Shown one piece after another: positions 1 to 8,501 of a stretch of 64,000 nucleotides of DNA. Made by a program: the position numbers and the translations under genes. The DNA is from Oligoflexia bacterium (GTDB taxonomy: Bacteria; Bdellovibrionota; UBA1018), in the NCBI GenBank assembly GCA_903895855.1, contig CAITVN010000224.1, positions 1-64,000 of the forward strand. The letters run 5' to 3'. The notes below the pieces were generated by a model that was given only the letters and a program-made list of their open reading frames with translations, made no database searches and had not been told where the DNA came from. Numbering within the stretch: the stretch's first letter is position 1; the number at the start of each line of letters is the position of its first letter.

Positions 1-2
1 AG

Positions 3-104
3 TATCAATCTTTAGACCCAATTGCCTTACAGTTGGGTCTGGAGAAGAAATTGAAGGAATTTTACGATCTTTTTAGTCAAGATCAGCTAACCCAAGCTGC
101 TTAA
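3..104 (+). CDS. C-terminal end of an unidentified protein, 5' part outside window
   Basis: An open frame runs from the window edge to a TAA at 102-104 and encodes about 33 residues, ending in FSQDQLTQAA. There is no stop in this frame back to position 3. The tail is helical-looking and mixed in charge, and I do not recognise the family. Its stop overlaps the stop of the convergent lgt-like gene within the tetranucleotide TTAA, a typical compact convergent arrangement, which supports it being a real gene end. Confidence 0.45.
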   Translation, partial: YQSLDPIALQLGLEKKLKEFYDLFSQDQLTQAA

Positions 105-904
105 GAGCGTTCACCGGCATTTTTCAATGAGGCAACACGCGCAGCGTTTCCTGGCTTGAGCGTTTTCACCAGATACAAAGAATAGACAAACAACACGACA
201 CTCACATACTGAGCCGGGGTCAAACCACCGTACCGAGTTTCGTCATGTATGCCCCCCGAAGCCCTCATCGAATCTAAGGCAAACCGAACTGGCGCATACA
301 GAGCACTCGTGAGCGCGACCAACATTCCTGGTCGCGCCTGTTTTTTGACAGTCAACCAAGCAGCTGGCATCAACACAAATAGCGTGAACAAGAACTCATA
401 AAATCCAAGATTGTGCCTCGCCCCCCCAGGCATCTGAAACCCTAGAAAAAAATCGGTGATTTCGCCAGGATGGTCCATCACCAAGGTGCAGCCAAGTCTA
501 CCAAAAAGCCATCCGATCAGTAAGCCTTGTATCAAAAGGTCTCCGACAACCCAAACCCGCTCACGCGGAATCGTAGTGATGAACCAGAGAAAACCGATGA
601 CGGCCCCCAAGAAGCCGCCATACGAACTGATGCCATCCCAAACCTTTAGCAATAACAGAGGCCCTTCTGCAGACAATCTATCTTGATGGTAGAAAACAAT
701 TTCAAAAACATGCGAGATTGGAAACCCAAAGAGCAACACAGTCGCCATCGCCTTTTTTACTTCAGGCTCTGGGTATCCTATTTTTGCGGCCCGAGCTAAA
801 ATGTAGTGGTAACCAGAAATGACGCCACTGGCGACTAAGAATCCAAATGCATGAAACGTCAATCCGAAGACTGTCAGCGACGGGGGGCCCGAATAAGGAA
901 TCAC
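101..904 (-). CDS. lgt: Lgt-family prolipoprotein diacylglyceryl transferase, divergent
   Basis: A 267-residue polytopic inner-membrane protein that resembles Lgt, the enzyme that moves diacylglycerol from phosphatidylglycerol to the lipobox cysteine of prelipoproteins. Family landmarks visible: KVWDGISSYGGFLGA (residues ~87-101), the GRLGC block (~136-140), a RH..YE segment and the late RFALDSMR arginine stretch. Against my recollection of E. coli Lgt, several conserved residues differ: the His of the HGG motif is Tyr, the Asn after GRLG is Cys, and the Glu of the signature is Asp. The start is GTG with GAGG seven bases upstream. It may be a divergent true Lgt or a paralogue with altered specificity. 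Confidence 0.8.
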   Translation of the reverse strand: MIPYSGPPSLTVFGLTFHAFGFLVASGVISGYHYILARAAKIGYPEPEVKKAMATVLLFGFPISHVFEIVFYHQDRLSAEGPLLLLKVWDGISSYGGFLGAVIGFLWFITTIPRERVWVVGDLLIQGLLIGWLFGRLGCTLVMDHPGEITDFFLGFQMPGGARHNLGFYEFLFTLFVLMPAAWLTVKKQARPGMLVALTSALYAPVRFALDSMRASGGIHDETRYGGLTPAQYVSVVLFVYSLYLVKTLKPGNAARVASLKNAGERS

Positions 905-965
905 GACCTAACCTCACCTTTCTTTTTGAAAACTAGCTTCTCTTAGCCCATACTAGACGAAGTTT

Positions 966-1682
966 ATGGCGAAAGAAACGATTGAAATTCAGTACGACTT
1001 CGAATGGGAAGACAAACGAAAACTCAACTATTTGATCTCGATCGATAAGGGTTCGCTCAAGCATCAGCACCCCAAACCATCGGCAGTGCCTTTGCCGAAA
1101 TGGGTTGGCCTTGAAGTCGAAAAATGCAAGGGCTGCCCACTGGCCGTTTCATCGCACCCGCAGTGCCCAGTCGCAGTATCGCTGTTCGAACTGACTGATT
1201 TTTTCAAAAGTGAAAAATCGTATTCAAACGTAAAAGTAAAAGTCACGACTCCCGAGAGAACCGTGAATAGCGACATCCCACTTCAAAAAGCAGTGCAATC
1301 TATTTTCGGCGCTCTCATGGCGACCAGCGGGTGTCCAAAACTCAATTTTCTAGCCCCGATGGCGAGGTTTCATTTGCCGTTTTCAACCACCGAAGAAACC
1401 ATCGTGAGGTCGCTCAGTTTCTATCTGGTATCGCAGCTCTTTCTGGCGAAGTCAGGTAAAACACCAGACTGGAACCTCAAGAATTTTGAAAAAAATTACG
1501 CTGAATTAGTCAACGTCAATGAAGGCCTATCGCGGCGGATTCACAAGGCGAACCAAGAAGGCCAAGCAAGCGGAGATGCCATGCCTAACGCGATTGCCAT
1601 TTTAGACGCGTTCGCACAAATACTCTCAATGGAAATCGAAGAAGGGTTTCCGAGCATCGCGTACTTATTCAAGCCGACGTAA
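966..1682 (+). CDS. Uncharacterised protein with paired Cys-Pro motifs
   Basis: A 238-residue, probably cytoplasmic protein with no signal peptide or membrane segment. The N-terminal ~45 residues look like a beta domain (IEIQYDFEWEDKRKLNYLI). Then come CKGCPL and, nine residues on, HPQCPV, and later SGCPKLNFLAPMARFHLPF. The spaced Cys/His residues suggest metal or cofactor binding, but no known site is recognised. The C-terminal half is helical. It is transcribed divergently from the lgt-like gene and a small hairpin with a T run follows it. I cannot assign a function. Confidence 0.8.
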   Translation: MAKETIEIQYDFEWEDKRKLNYLISIDKGSLKHQHPKPSAVPLPKWVGLEVEKCKGCPLAVSSHPQCPVAVSLFELTDFFKSEKSYSNVKVKVTTPERTVNSDIPLQKAVQSIFGALMATSGCPKLNFLAPMARFHLPFSTTEETIVRSLSFYLVSQLFLAKSGKTPDWNLKNFEKNYAELVNVNEGLSRRIHKANQEGQASGDAMPNAIAILDAFAQILSMEIEEGFPSIAYLFKPT

Positions 1683-1711
1683 CTATCAAAGACAAATTTT
1701 GTCTAGTTTTT
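1681..1711 (+). terminator. Possible intrinsic terminator after the Cys-motif gene
   Basis: AACT (1681-1684) can pair with AGTT (1705-1708), and AGACA (1690-1694) with TGTCT (1700-1704) around an AATTT loop, followed by a run of T ending at 1711. The stem is short and AT-rich and also lies over the 3' end of the convergent deacetylase gene, so the call is tentative. Confidence 0.35.
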
Positions 1712-2621
1712 CAAAAACACGCAACGTTTCTTGATCAAATACTTTCGGCGCATTTCCATGCATTTCATTGATTTGAGCTAGAAAAGGAACTCCGTTAACA
1801 TTCACGCGTTTGGTATTTATCTGAAAACTAGGATCACCAACAGCGCTAGTCAGTGAAATTATTTCAGTGCCCATTTTCGAATACTGCTCAATCAAATCAC
1901 CTACCATCACCGAATCAAAGACCCCCACATGTAAGAGTAAAACGTGCTTAATTCCATATTTTGGAAAAAACTCATGAGCCAAACTCTTCGCATTCTCGAG
2001 AGCCTTTTTTGCCTCGCTCAAGTACGATTCCTTTAGCCAAGCAATCGTCTTCTGTTCGTTTCGTTTCGCACACCGACCAAAAGGAGAATTCCAGCGCCAA
2101 TCGTGAAAATCGACGGTCACCTGCGCTGGAACTAGTTTTTTTTTGTTTAACCACGCTCGAAATCCATCGCGCTTCTCAGTTGTATTTCCCTCCGACAGGT
2201 AAGGAAATCTAAAATAGGGAAGACTATTTTTCTTACCAAAACTCATCAAGATTGGACCATTCTTTTCTACGTCTTCAAAAAACTGATCTAAGCTGACTTC
2301 AGAAAGATTTGAGTGAGCATAGGTGTGATTACCCAGTTTATGACCTGCGCCAATCCACCGCTTAATCAATTCATTTTTATCGGGTGAATCGACTAATGTT
2401 CGGCCGTTAACAAAACCAACCACGCCCTCGACATGATGCTTCTTAAATGCCCGTATGAAATTTTCAATCACTTGTAGTCGCGAAACGCCTTCAGCATCTG
2501 CTCCAGTGCTCGGCAAATCATCGATGGTGATCGCCAGTTCTATCGGCCTATCAACCGCAAACAAGAGCGATGAGTTCAGCAAAAAATTAAAGACTAAAGC
2601 TACCAGACAAGCGCACTTCAT
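1686..2621 (-). CDS. Exported polysaccharide deacetylase (NodB/CE4 family)
   Basis: A 311-residue protein with an N-terminal signal peptide (MKCACLVALVFNFLLNSSLLFAVD). The NodB fold is clear: AITIDDLPSTG carries the Asp pair, GHKLGNHTYAHSNLS the metal-binding H-x3-H, YFRFPY the R-x-P motif, and LLLHVGVFDS the late His. It should remove acetyl groups from an N-acetylated polysaccharide in the periplasm. The start is placed at 2621, not the longer 2666, because GGAG lies just upstream and the signal peptide begins there. It overlaps the upstream barrel gene by 35 bases, which suggests translational coupling. It is the last gene of the putative exopolysaccharide cluster. Confidence 0.85.
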   Translation of the reverse strand: MKCACLVALVFNFLLNSSLLFAVDRPIELAITIDDLPSTGADAEGVSRLQVIENFIRAFKKHHVEGVVGFVNGRTLVDSPDKNELIKRWIGAGHKLGNHTYAHSNLSEVSLDQFFEDVEKNGPILMSFGKKNSLPYFRFPYLSEGNTTEKRDGFRAWLNKKKLVPAQVTVDFHDWRWNSPFGRCAKRNEQKTIAWLKESYLSEAKKALENAKSLAHEFFPKYGIKHVLLLHVGVFDSVMVGDLIEQYSKMGTEIISLTSAVGDPSFQINTKRVNVNGVPFLAQINEMHGNAPKVFDQETLRVFEKLDKICL

Positions 2622-3603
2622 TTTGACTCCACTCTCCTGATCCTTGCTTTGACAAAATTCGTCCATAAGACAACTGAAACAGCCTTAGGTTTCGATCACC
2701 AAAACTGAGGCCTGGCGTAACCGAATAAGACAAGCCGCTAGCATTTTGCTCTTCTTTTATGAGACTGATTCCCCCAGACAAACCGCCAGATAAAATCCAA
2801 ACATCGCTTTTTTTCCAGAACTCAAAGCTTGATTCAATTCTTGGCCCAAAGAATGAAAACCGCGTGGGCGACCAATAGGCCGCTTTCTTGTCTGAATTCG
2901 AGAATGTCCCCGCCTCAAATCCAGCCCAAATCCAAGGAACTCCAGTCGAAAATCCATACATCGTGCTCAGCTGAACGTCAGTTTTTCGGTTAGAATCATT
3001 TATCCAAGTTTCGGCAAATCCAAACCCAAGCTTCACCGATTCGGCCAAACGATAGGTGGTGGCAACGCTAACTTTTACAGATAGAAGCCCCAGGGAGCTC
3101 CGCTCTGGCTGAAGGTAATCAAACGTTGTAGACGCTCTCTCTGCGGTCGTCACAAAAGAAAACGAACGACTGACCTCACCGCTCCATTTCGCCATACCAA
3201 CCAGGGCCGACTCTATTTTCCCAGTTCCCAAATCATTGGCGAAAATTCCGCCTAATCCAAAATCTATCAATTGAAATTCACTCAGCTGTCGCCCTACTTG
3301 CCCTCGAACTCCAACCACCTGAAATCTGTTGAGCAAGTTGCTGCCTCGCGAAGTCGTCAATTCGCCTCCAAGATCCCATTGATCTGAAGCTTCACCCTCA
3401 TATTTCCAGCCAGGATACCGACGGTGATTTCGATAACTTGAACTGAGTTTACTTTGCCTCACTCCATCAGAGGTCTCGCCGACACTTGACTGAATCTCAA
3501 CTAAGGCTTTTTCTGATGCGCAAAGATCGGGTCGACTCAAAAGAACAACAAAAAACAGCGAGAGCCCAAAGCTGATAAAAAAGGGTGATGATTTCATCGC
3601 CAA
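2587..3603 (-). CDS. Probable outer-membrane beta-barrel protein of the polysaccharide cluster
   Basis: About 338 residues with a signal peptide (FFISFGLSLFFVVLLSRPDLCA). The rest alternates polar and hydrophobic residues in the manner of amphipathic beta strands, and the protein ends in aromatic/hydrophobic SGSFSL, near the usual barrel terminus. I cannot name the family by sequence. By position, between a degenerate and an active deacetylase and downstream of a GT2 synthase, an export pore like the barrel of PgaA is the best guess (inference). The frame opens with TTG at 3603, with GGAAGG eight bases upstream; ATG at 3597 is the alternative. Confidence 0.65.
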   Translation of the reverse strand: MAMKSSPFFISFGLSLFFVVLLSRPDLCASEKALVEIQSSVGETSDGVRQSKLSSSYRNHRRYPGWKYEGEASDQWDLGGELTTSRGSNLLNRFQVVGVRGQVGRQLSEFQLIDFGLGGIFANDLGTGKIESALVGMAKWSGEVSRSFSFVTTAERASTTFDYLQPERSSLGLLSVKVSVATTYRLAESVKLGFGFAETWINDSNRKTDVQLSTMYGFSTGVPWIWAGFEAGTFSNSDKKAAYWSPTRFSFFGPRIESSFEFWKKSDVWILSGGLSGGISLIKEEQNASGLSYSVTPGLSFGDRNLRLFQLSYGRILSKQGSGEWSQNEVRLSGSFSL

Positions 3604-5793
3604 CTATTGCGCCTTCCCTTGATACTGTAAATTGAGCACCTCTTTTGCGTCCATTTTTGAAATCAAGACCCTAAGACCTCCAGCAACAGTGGCTAGAGTG
3701 ATTTTTGAATCGAGCTCTGAAAAATTAACTCGCCAAGTTTTTGGATCGGCCAACTTTGCAAGCTCCGGGTCCATGAGATTAACCACCACTCCCTCAGCTG
3801 GTAGGCCCGATGAATTCTCAAGTTTTACTTCGAACTGCTTACCAGCAACAAGAGCGTGACCCCAGTCAACTCGAATCGCATCACGAACAGTGATCCAATC
3901 AGAAATTTCTCTCAAAGAGGCCACCCAGGGCTTAGCCCCTAGAACTCCTTTGATGAACTCGTCGGTCGACCGCTGGTAGATTTTCTTCGCCTGAATTTCA
4001 GATGTGAGCCTAAAACTAAACCAACCCCCCGCCGAACGAATTCGATCCCATTCTCTTTTCAATTCCCCCATCCATTGTTGCTCATTGCCCACTGAGCGTC
4101 TATCGAACAGCTCCTGATCACTAGAAATCACGGCCGAGAAAAGTTGAGACCCCCACGAATCGGCAATCCACACTGGCTCAAGACGAGTCATCCCTGCATC
4201 GGCCAGCGCGTAGCGAAAGTGGTTTTGCAAGAAGCCACTCAAAGCTTCGGGGGTAAATCGGTTCGATTGAAATTGAACTCCTGATACTTCTTTCGAAAAG
4301 GCGCCTTCATAGTCGAGTCGCAATTTTTCAAAAAATTCAAACGCCACTTTAGAGTTTCTCAATTCGCCCATTTGAGCTTGAGGTAGTGAAATTCCTATAT
4401 CTAGATTTTTCGAAAGATCACCCAAACCTTCGACCGAATTCTTTAGGTCATCGGGAGCGATAAATAAAGTCGGTTTAACTTTTAAGTCAGAAAGCGACTT
4501 CACCTCAGATTTCAGGGTATCGAGATCGTCATTTGCCGAAAAGTTAACACTGAAAGAAAATTGGGCACCATTTGGCCAAGGTTCAACCAAGTAATTTCTC
4601 AGTTTCAAACTCTTTGAAATTTTTGATAAGAAAAAAAGATCCTGATAACTTTCGTAAGGCGCAAAACGTAGTTTTTCATCGTCGGCTTGCCCCTGAGTCA
4701 TATCGGCCGAATCTAAGATTGTCTCTAACGGGTCGAACGCACTCCAAAAAACCGAACCTCTTGGGTTGGTTTTAGCACTCACCATCCAAGGCCCAGCTAG
4801 CATCTGCCCATCAAAGCGAGCTGGCAGTAAGTGGTCAGGCTTCGTCGTAGTTGACCAAGCGGTAAGCGACTTATCGAGTGCAGAGAAATCAAACACCAAT
4901 CCTCTCGGAAGACCAACTTCTGCGGCCTCATCACCTGATAGAATCCAATTTCGCGGCCATCGATCAGTCGAAACAGTCGAAAAATTCATTTCAAAATGAC
5001 TTTTTAACCAATCTCCATTGTCTTTGCCACCCTTACCATCTAGCGCTGATACGGCCCCGGTCGCTAGCAAACCAACACCTGCAGCCACCCTCTCAGAAAG
5101 CCAACTTTTTTCAATCTGGTTCAGTGCTTTTGCCTGAGGCAATATGATGAAATCAGTTTGTCCCGCCAATTCAATACCCTTGACCCGATTGAGACTGACA
5201 CCAACACGAGTAGCCCAATCGAGCCACCTTTTCACTGAACGCTCATAGGCCTCTTTGTTGAACTCGAGGTTGCGATCAATTTCAATAAGTGTGATTTTTT
5301 TTGAAAGCAACTGACTGCTCAAAAACCGAATTTTTTGATGAACCGCTTCTTGTCTATAAGACTCTCGCAGCTGACTGACCTTAAACCCCGCATCAAAATC
5401 GTAGCGGCGCATGAAACCTTTATCTAACAGTTCTCGGTAACTCTCGGCCACCGCCATACGTTTTTTTTGAAGTTTTCGGTCATTCGAGTAGTTTTCAATG
5501 ATGAAAACACTAAAAATAATGAGCGTCACAATGAGCATGAGGTACCCAAGGCTTGTGCCCAGCTTGACCGATCGAAATTTTTTTCGACCTTTTAGCTTGG
5601 CTTCTTGGTTTAGCCGCTCTAAGTGAGGAGCATATCGCTTAAAAAAAAAGCCTTCTATTTTTGCGAGATCTACACGTTGATTTTTCAGCGCAATCTGGCG
5701 AATCTTGTAAAGAAGATAACTCACTAAGGTGATTAACAAAGTTGCTAAGCTTAACGAAAGTAACAGTATATTAAAGAGTGACTTGATTTCCAT
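3604..5793 (-). CDS. Membrane-anchored protein with degenerate polysaccharide-deacetylase domain
   Basis: A 729-residue protein. Two membrane segments lie at ~6-28 and ~78-101, and the rest is probably periplasmic. Residues ~205-265 (DFIILPQAKAL, VGLLATGAVSALDG) look like a glutamine-amidotransferase-like or beta-galactosidase-trimerisation-like fold. Residues ~405-590 follow the layout of a NodB deacetylase (QFSFSVNFSAND, VKPTLFIAPDD, DIGISLPQAQ), but the Asp pair and the H-x3-H metal motif are absent, so I infer it is catalytically dead. A beta-rich C-terminal domain follows. The arrangement recalls multidomain polysaccharide-modification proteins such as PelA. Only one base separates it from the barrel gene if that gene starts at TTG. 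Confidence 0.7.
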   Translation of the reverse strand: MEIKSLFNILLLSLSLATLLITLVSYLLYKIRQIALKNQRVDLAKIEGFFFKRYAPHLERLNQEAKLKGRKKFRSVKLGTSLGYLMLIVTLIIFSVFIIENYSNDRKLQKKRMAVAESYRELLDKGFMRRYDFDAGFKVSQLRESYRQEAVHQKIRFLSSQLLSKKITLIEIDRNLEFNKEAYERSVKRWLDWATRVGVSLNRVKGIELAGQTDFIILPQAKALNQIEKSWLSERVAAGVGLLATGAVSALDGKGGKDNGDWLKSHFEMNFSTVSTDRWPRNWILSGDEAAEVGLPRGLVFDFSALDKSLTAWSTTTKPDHLLPARFDGQMLAGPWMVSAKTNPRGSVFWSAFDPLETILDSADMTQGQADDEKLRFAPYESYQDLFFLSKISKSLKLRNYLVEPWPNGAQFSFSVNFSANDDLDTLKSEVKSLSDLKVKPTLFIAPDDLKNSVEGLGDLSKNLDIGISLPQAQMGELRNSKVAFEFFEKLRLDYEGAFSKEVSGVQFQSNRFTPEALSGFLQNHFRYALADAGMTRLEPVWIADSWGSQLFSAVISSDQELFDRRSVGNEQQWMGELKREWDRIRSAGGWFSFRLTSEIQAKKIYQRSTDEFIKGVLGAKPWVASLREISDWITVRDAIRVDWGHALVAGKQFEVKLENSSGLPAEGVVVNLMDPELAKLADPKTWRVNFSELDSKITLATVAGGLRVLISKMDAKEVLNLQYQGKAQ

Positions 5794-5826
5794 TTAACTT
5801 GTATCGATTCTAAGGTTTGCCTGAAG

Positions 5827-7152
5827 TTAAGTAAGCCCTTTTCGAACCAGTTTACCCCAATTCATCGGAATTCCAAATACTTCATCAATCACCGCAAAAA
5901 ACCTCAAAACCTCCAGGGCGAGACCGTAAGTCACTCGATTGACGGCCGCAAGGGCAACTAAGATCACGTTCTCTCTTTCTGCCCACACACAGTATAACGC
6001 GAGAATCATATCAAGCACGGTTAGGCCGGCAAAGAATTGACCAAAGAGCGAATACACGTCTGATAATAGAGCCGTCTCAATCGTGATCATAGCAAAGGTA
6101 AAATTTATCGTCGGCATCACGATTGACTCAAGAGTCATATAGGTCAAAATCGAGAAATTTCGAAAATTCTTAATAGGCGAAAAGAACCATCTCGCATTCT
6201 TAACTAATGCCTGCACGACACCTCGGCTCCAGCGATACCGCTGGGTGATCAGTGACCAAAAATCATCAGGCGCCTCAGTTACTGCAATCATTTTTGGACA
6301 GTAGGCTATTTCGTAACCAGCCATGAGTAACCTCATCGTCAGATCACAATCTTCAGCAAACGTGTCTGAATGGTATCCGCCAACACCCAAAACGGCTGAT
6401 CGCTTAAAAAGTCCAATTGGCCCTGGCACAATCGTAACCATAGACAAGAATGATTGAGCAGTCTTATGAAAATTAAGTCCAATCACATACTCTAGTTTCT
6501 GCAGAAGTGTCACAAAATTGGTGGCGTTGCCAACTACCACGCTACCAGCAACTGCGGCCAAACCAGGTCTGTGCTCGAAATAATCGATACCAAGCTTTAA
6601 TACATTGGGCTTTAGTAAGCTGTCGGCATCCATACAAAACACGAACTCTCCCACGGCTTCGCTGATTCCTCGGTTCAGTGCCGCGGCTTTTCCAGCATTT
6701 TCCTGATAAACCACGCGAGTGCGAAACTTTTCTTCTCTCGTTTTGGCCAGATCTAGGGTCAAGTCTATTGAGCCATCGTCGACTACGATAATTTCAAAAT
6801 TGGGATAATCAATTTTTGAGATAGAATCGATGGCGGCGCGAACCACTTTTTCTTCGTTGAAACAAGGAACAATAACCGAAACCATCGGAAAATGGGTCGG
6901 GTTCCCATCTAGTCTACGAAAGAAATACTCTCCGAAAGAAAAGACCAGCAAGACGATATTCCTTGCCAATGAAAATAGAAGATAAAGAAGCATCAAGCGC
7001 GACACTATTTTCAAAAATGGGGTCAACTTTGCCTCATAAGTGAAGCCATAGTAGAACACTACTGCTAGCATCAAAAAAACCGCTACCATCACGATAATTG
7101 AAAATGCCTGGCCCCACCTTCGGCCCAGAGCGCGTGGCCTGAGAAATTTCAC
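5827..7152 (-). CDS. Processive family 2 glycosyltransferase (PgaC/IcaA-like polysaccharide synthase)
   Basis: A 441-residue inner-membrane synthase. N-terminal membrane segments are followed by the GT-A catalytic domain with VSVIVPCFNEE, VVDDGS, MDADS, the acceptor motif AEDCDLT and QRYRW, the Q-x-x-R-W signature of processive beta-glycosyltransferases. More membrane segments close the protein. It should polymerise a beta-linked sugar from a UDP-sugar; the deacetylases nearby favour poly-N-acetylglucosamine (inference). I place the start at GTG 7152: it overlaps the upstream receiver stop by four bases (GTGA) and has GGAG seven bases before it. The longer TTG frame from 7215 lacks these features. 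Confidence 0.88.
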   Translation of the reverse strand: MKFLRPRALGRRWGQAFSIIVMVAVFLMLAVVFYYGFTYEAKLTPFLKIVSRLMLLYLLFSLARNIVLLVFSFGEYFFRRLDGNPTHFPMVSVIVPCFNEEKVVRAAIDSISKIDYPNFEIIVVDDGSIDLTLDLAKTREEKFRTRVVYQENAGKAAALNRGISEAVGEFVFCMDADSLLKPNVLKLGIDYFEHRPGLAAVAGSVVVGNATNFVTLLQKLEYVIGLNFHKTAQSFLSMVTIVPGPIGLFKRSAVLGVGGYHSDTFAEDCDLTMRLLMAGYEIAYCPKMIAVTEAPDDFWSLITQRYRWSRGVVQALVKNARWFFSPIKNFRNFSILTYMTLESIVMPTINFTFAMITIETALLSDVYSLFGQFFAGLTVLDMILALYCVWAERENVILVALAAVNRVTYGLALEVLRFFAVIDEVFGIPMNWGKLVRKGLT

Positions 7153-7532
7153 GCTGGCTCTCCAAGCGCCGCCAACCAAAGACTTAGTTGCGACTTCTTT
7201 GCGGGCTTTTGCCAATGTTCTTGAAACCCAGCCTGCAGGCTGCGACTGATATCAGCGGCCTCTGCATCACCTGACAAAGCAAGACCAGGGCACACAACTC
7301 CTGCCGCTCTCATTTTTTCCATTGTTTGCCACCCGTCCAATCCAGGCATGTGAATGTCCATAACAATTCCAGAAAACTTTTGATACTGAGTGGCCTCAAT
7401 AGCCTTATCGCCACTGTCTACGGCTATCACCGTAGCGCCCAAGTTAGTCAGAATGCGGTCGAGAAGAACCCGCGCATCTTGTGCATCATCAACCACCAGA
7501 ACGAAATGCTTGAGCTTATCGGCTTCTTTCAT
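7149..7532 (-). CDS. Single-domain response regulator receiver
   Basis: A 127-residue receiver domain with nothing after it. The acidic pair is in LVVDDAQ, the phospho-acceptor Asp in VMDIHMPG, the switch Ser in ALSGD and the conserved Lys in WQKPAK. It overlaps the GT2 synthase by four bases and follows the next receiver protein by six bases. The likely roles are a phosphate sink or a direct protein-protein switch for the synthase; neither is proven by sequence. Confidence 0.85.
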   Translation of the reverse strand: MKEADKLKHFVLVVDDAQDARVLLDRILTNLGATVIAVDSGDKAIEATQYQKFSGIVMDIHMPGLDGWQTMEKMRAAGVVCPGLALSGDAEAADISRSLQAGFQEHWQKPAKKSQLSLWLAALGEPA

Positions 7533-7538
7533 TTTTCT

Positions 7539-8429
7539 CTACCATCGAACTTTACCCACAAACACCTTTGACATTTGATTTGTCATCTCTTGAACCCTAT
7601 CATCTCGTGAGCGAGTGGCAAAATAACAGGTCTTCGAGAAGTTTTTCGAAATCACTTCATTGAAAGCAAAAATTTTTGCTAAACCCCCCTCACGCCCTTG
7701 CAATTCAAACAAAAGGCTTGGCTCGTCAAATAAAACAGTATATTCAGTCGGCGTCTGTTGCAAAAAAGAGATCATGTCTGTCACAATTGGGGCCAATTCT
7801 TGAAGATACGGAAACTTGGTTAATAGTGCTGGTTTAATCTGAAGGTAGACTAGACTTTCATCTTCAAGAAACGTCGACATCGATTGCTCAAAGAACTGCC
7901 CCCCTTCGAGCCAAGAAACGACCAATACTTTCTTTTGAGCCGAAAGTAGTTCAGACATCTTTTCTTTCAAAATCCGATTTTTTTCACCTTCGTTGTAAGC
8001 AACCCAGAACACACGATTGGCATCTGTCGACTCTATTTTGATGTTAAGCGACTTGAGAAGCGATTGCACATCTTTGCCCAACTCTTTCGAATTGAAGGGT
8101 TTTCGTATAAACCCTACGGCGCCCAAGACAGTCGCTCTCGCTCGGGCCTCTTCGCTGTGATCAGCGCTTGCGCACATCACCGGCGTACCGGAGATCAAAG
8201 GGTGACTTTTTAACTGTGCCAAAACCTCATAGCCATCGATATTAGGCATGTGCACATCGAGTAAAATGAGATCAGGATTTTTATCTAGTGCCGTTGCCAC
8301 GGCCCTCGACCCCCTCATTTCTACTGCCACTTCAAAGTTTTTTCCCAATGCAAGCGTCGCCAAATTGACGATATCTTGATCGTCATCAATCAGAAGAATT
8401 CTCAACTTGGGCACTTCAGTGTCGCTCAT
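7539..8429 (-). CDS. Response regulator with an unfamiliar C-terminal output domain
   Basis: 296 residues. Residues ~8-125 are a canonical receiver (LLIDDDQD, LLDVHMPNIDG, CASADHS, RKPFN). Residues ~135-296 form an alpha/beta domain (VFWVAYNEGEKN, KVLVVSWLEGGQFFE, EYTVLFDEPSLLFEL, CYFATRSRD) that is not a DNA-binding, GGDEF, EAL or HD-GYP domain. The pattern faintly recalls DUF835/MEDS-type degenerate P-loop domains, but there is no Walker motif. It is the first gene of the polysaccharide cluster and is divergent from the hybrid kinase at 8497. The start ATG has AAGGTAGG upstream. Confidence 0.85.
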   Translation of the reverse strand: MSDTEVPKLRILLIDDDQDIVNLATLALGKNFEVAVEMRGSRAVATALDKNPDLILLDVHMPNIDGYEVLAQLKSHPLISGTPVMCASADHSEEARARATVLGAVGFIRKPFNSKELGKDVQSLLKSLNIKIESTDANRVFWVAYNEGEKNRILKEKMSELLSAQKKVLVVSWLEGGQFFEQSMSTFLEDESLVYLQIKPALLTKFPYLQELAPIVTDMISFLQQTPTEYTVLFDEPSLLFELQGREGGLAKIFAFNEVISKNFSKTCYFATRSRDDRVQEMTNQMSKVFVGKVRW

Positions 8430-8455
8430 GACCTACCTTTCGGTCAAACTTGTCT

Positions 8456-8501
8456 GTCACTTTAGGTGACTTTAGCTCACCACTCCTTTAGTTTAGGTGA
8501 G
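8456..8501. promoter_or_regulatory. Nested GGTGA/TCACC inverted repeats in a divergent promoter region
   Basis: Three overlapping dyads fill the gap between two divergent signalling genes: GTCAC-5-GTGAC (8456-8470), GGTGA-7-TCACC (8465-8481) and CTCACC-14-GGTGAG (8476-8501). The 9-mer TTTAGGTGA occurs twice (8461 and 8493). This looks like a multi-site operator shared by both directions. The last half-site covers the GTG start of the kinase gene. Confidence 0.45.
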
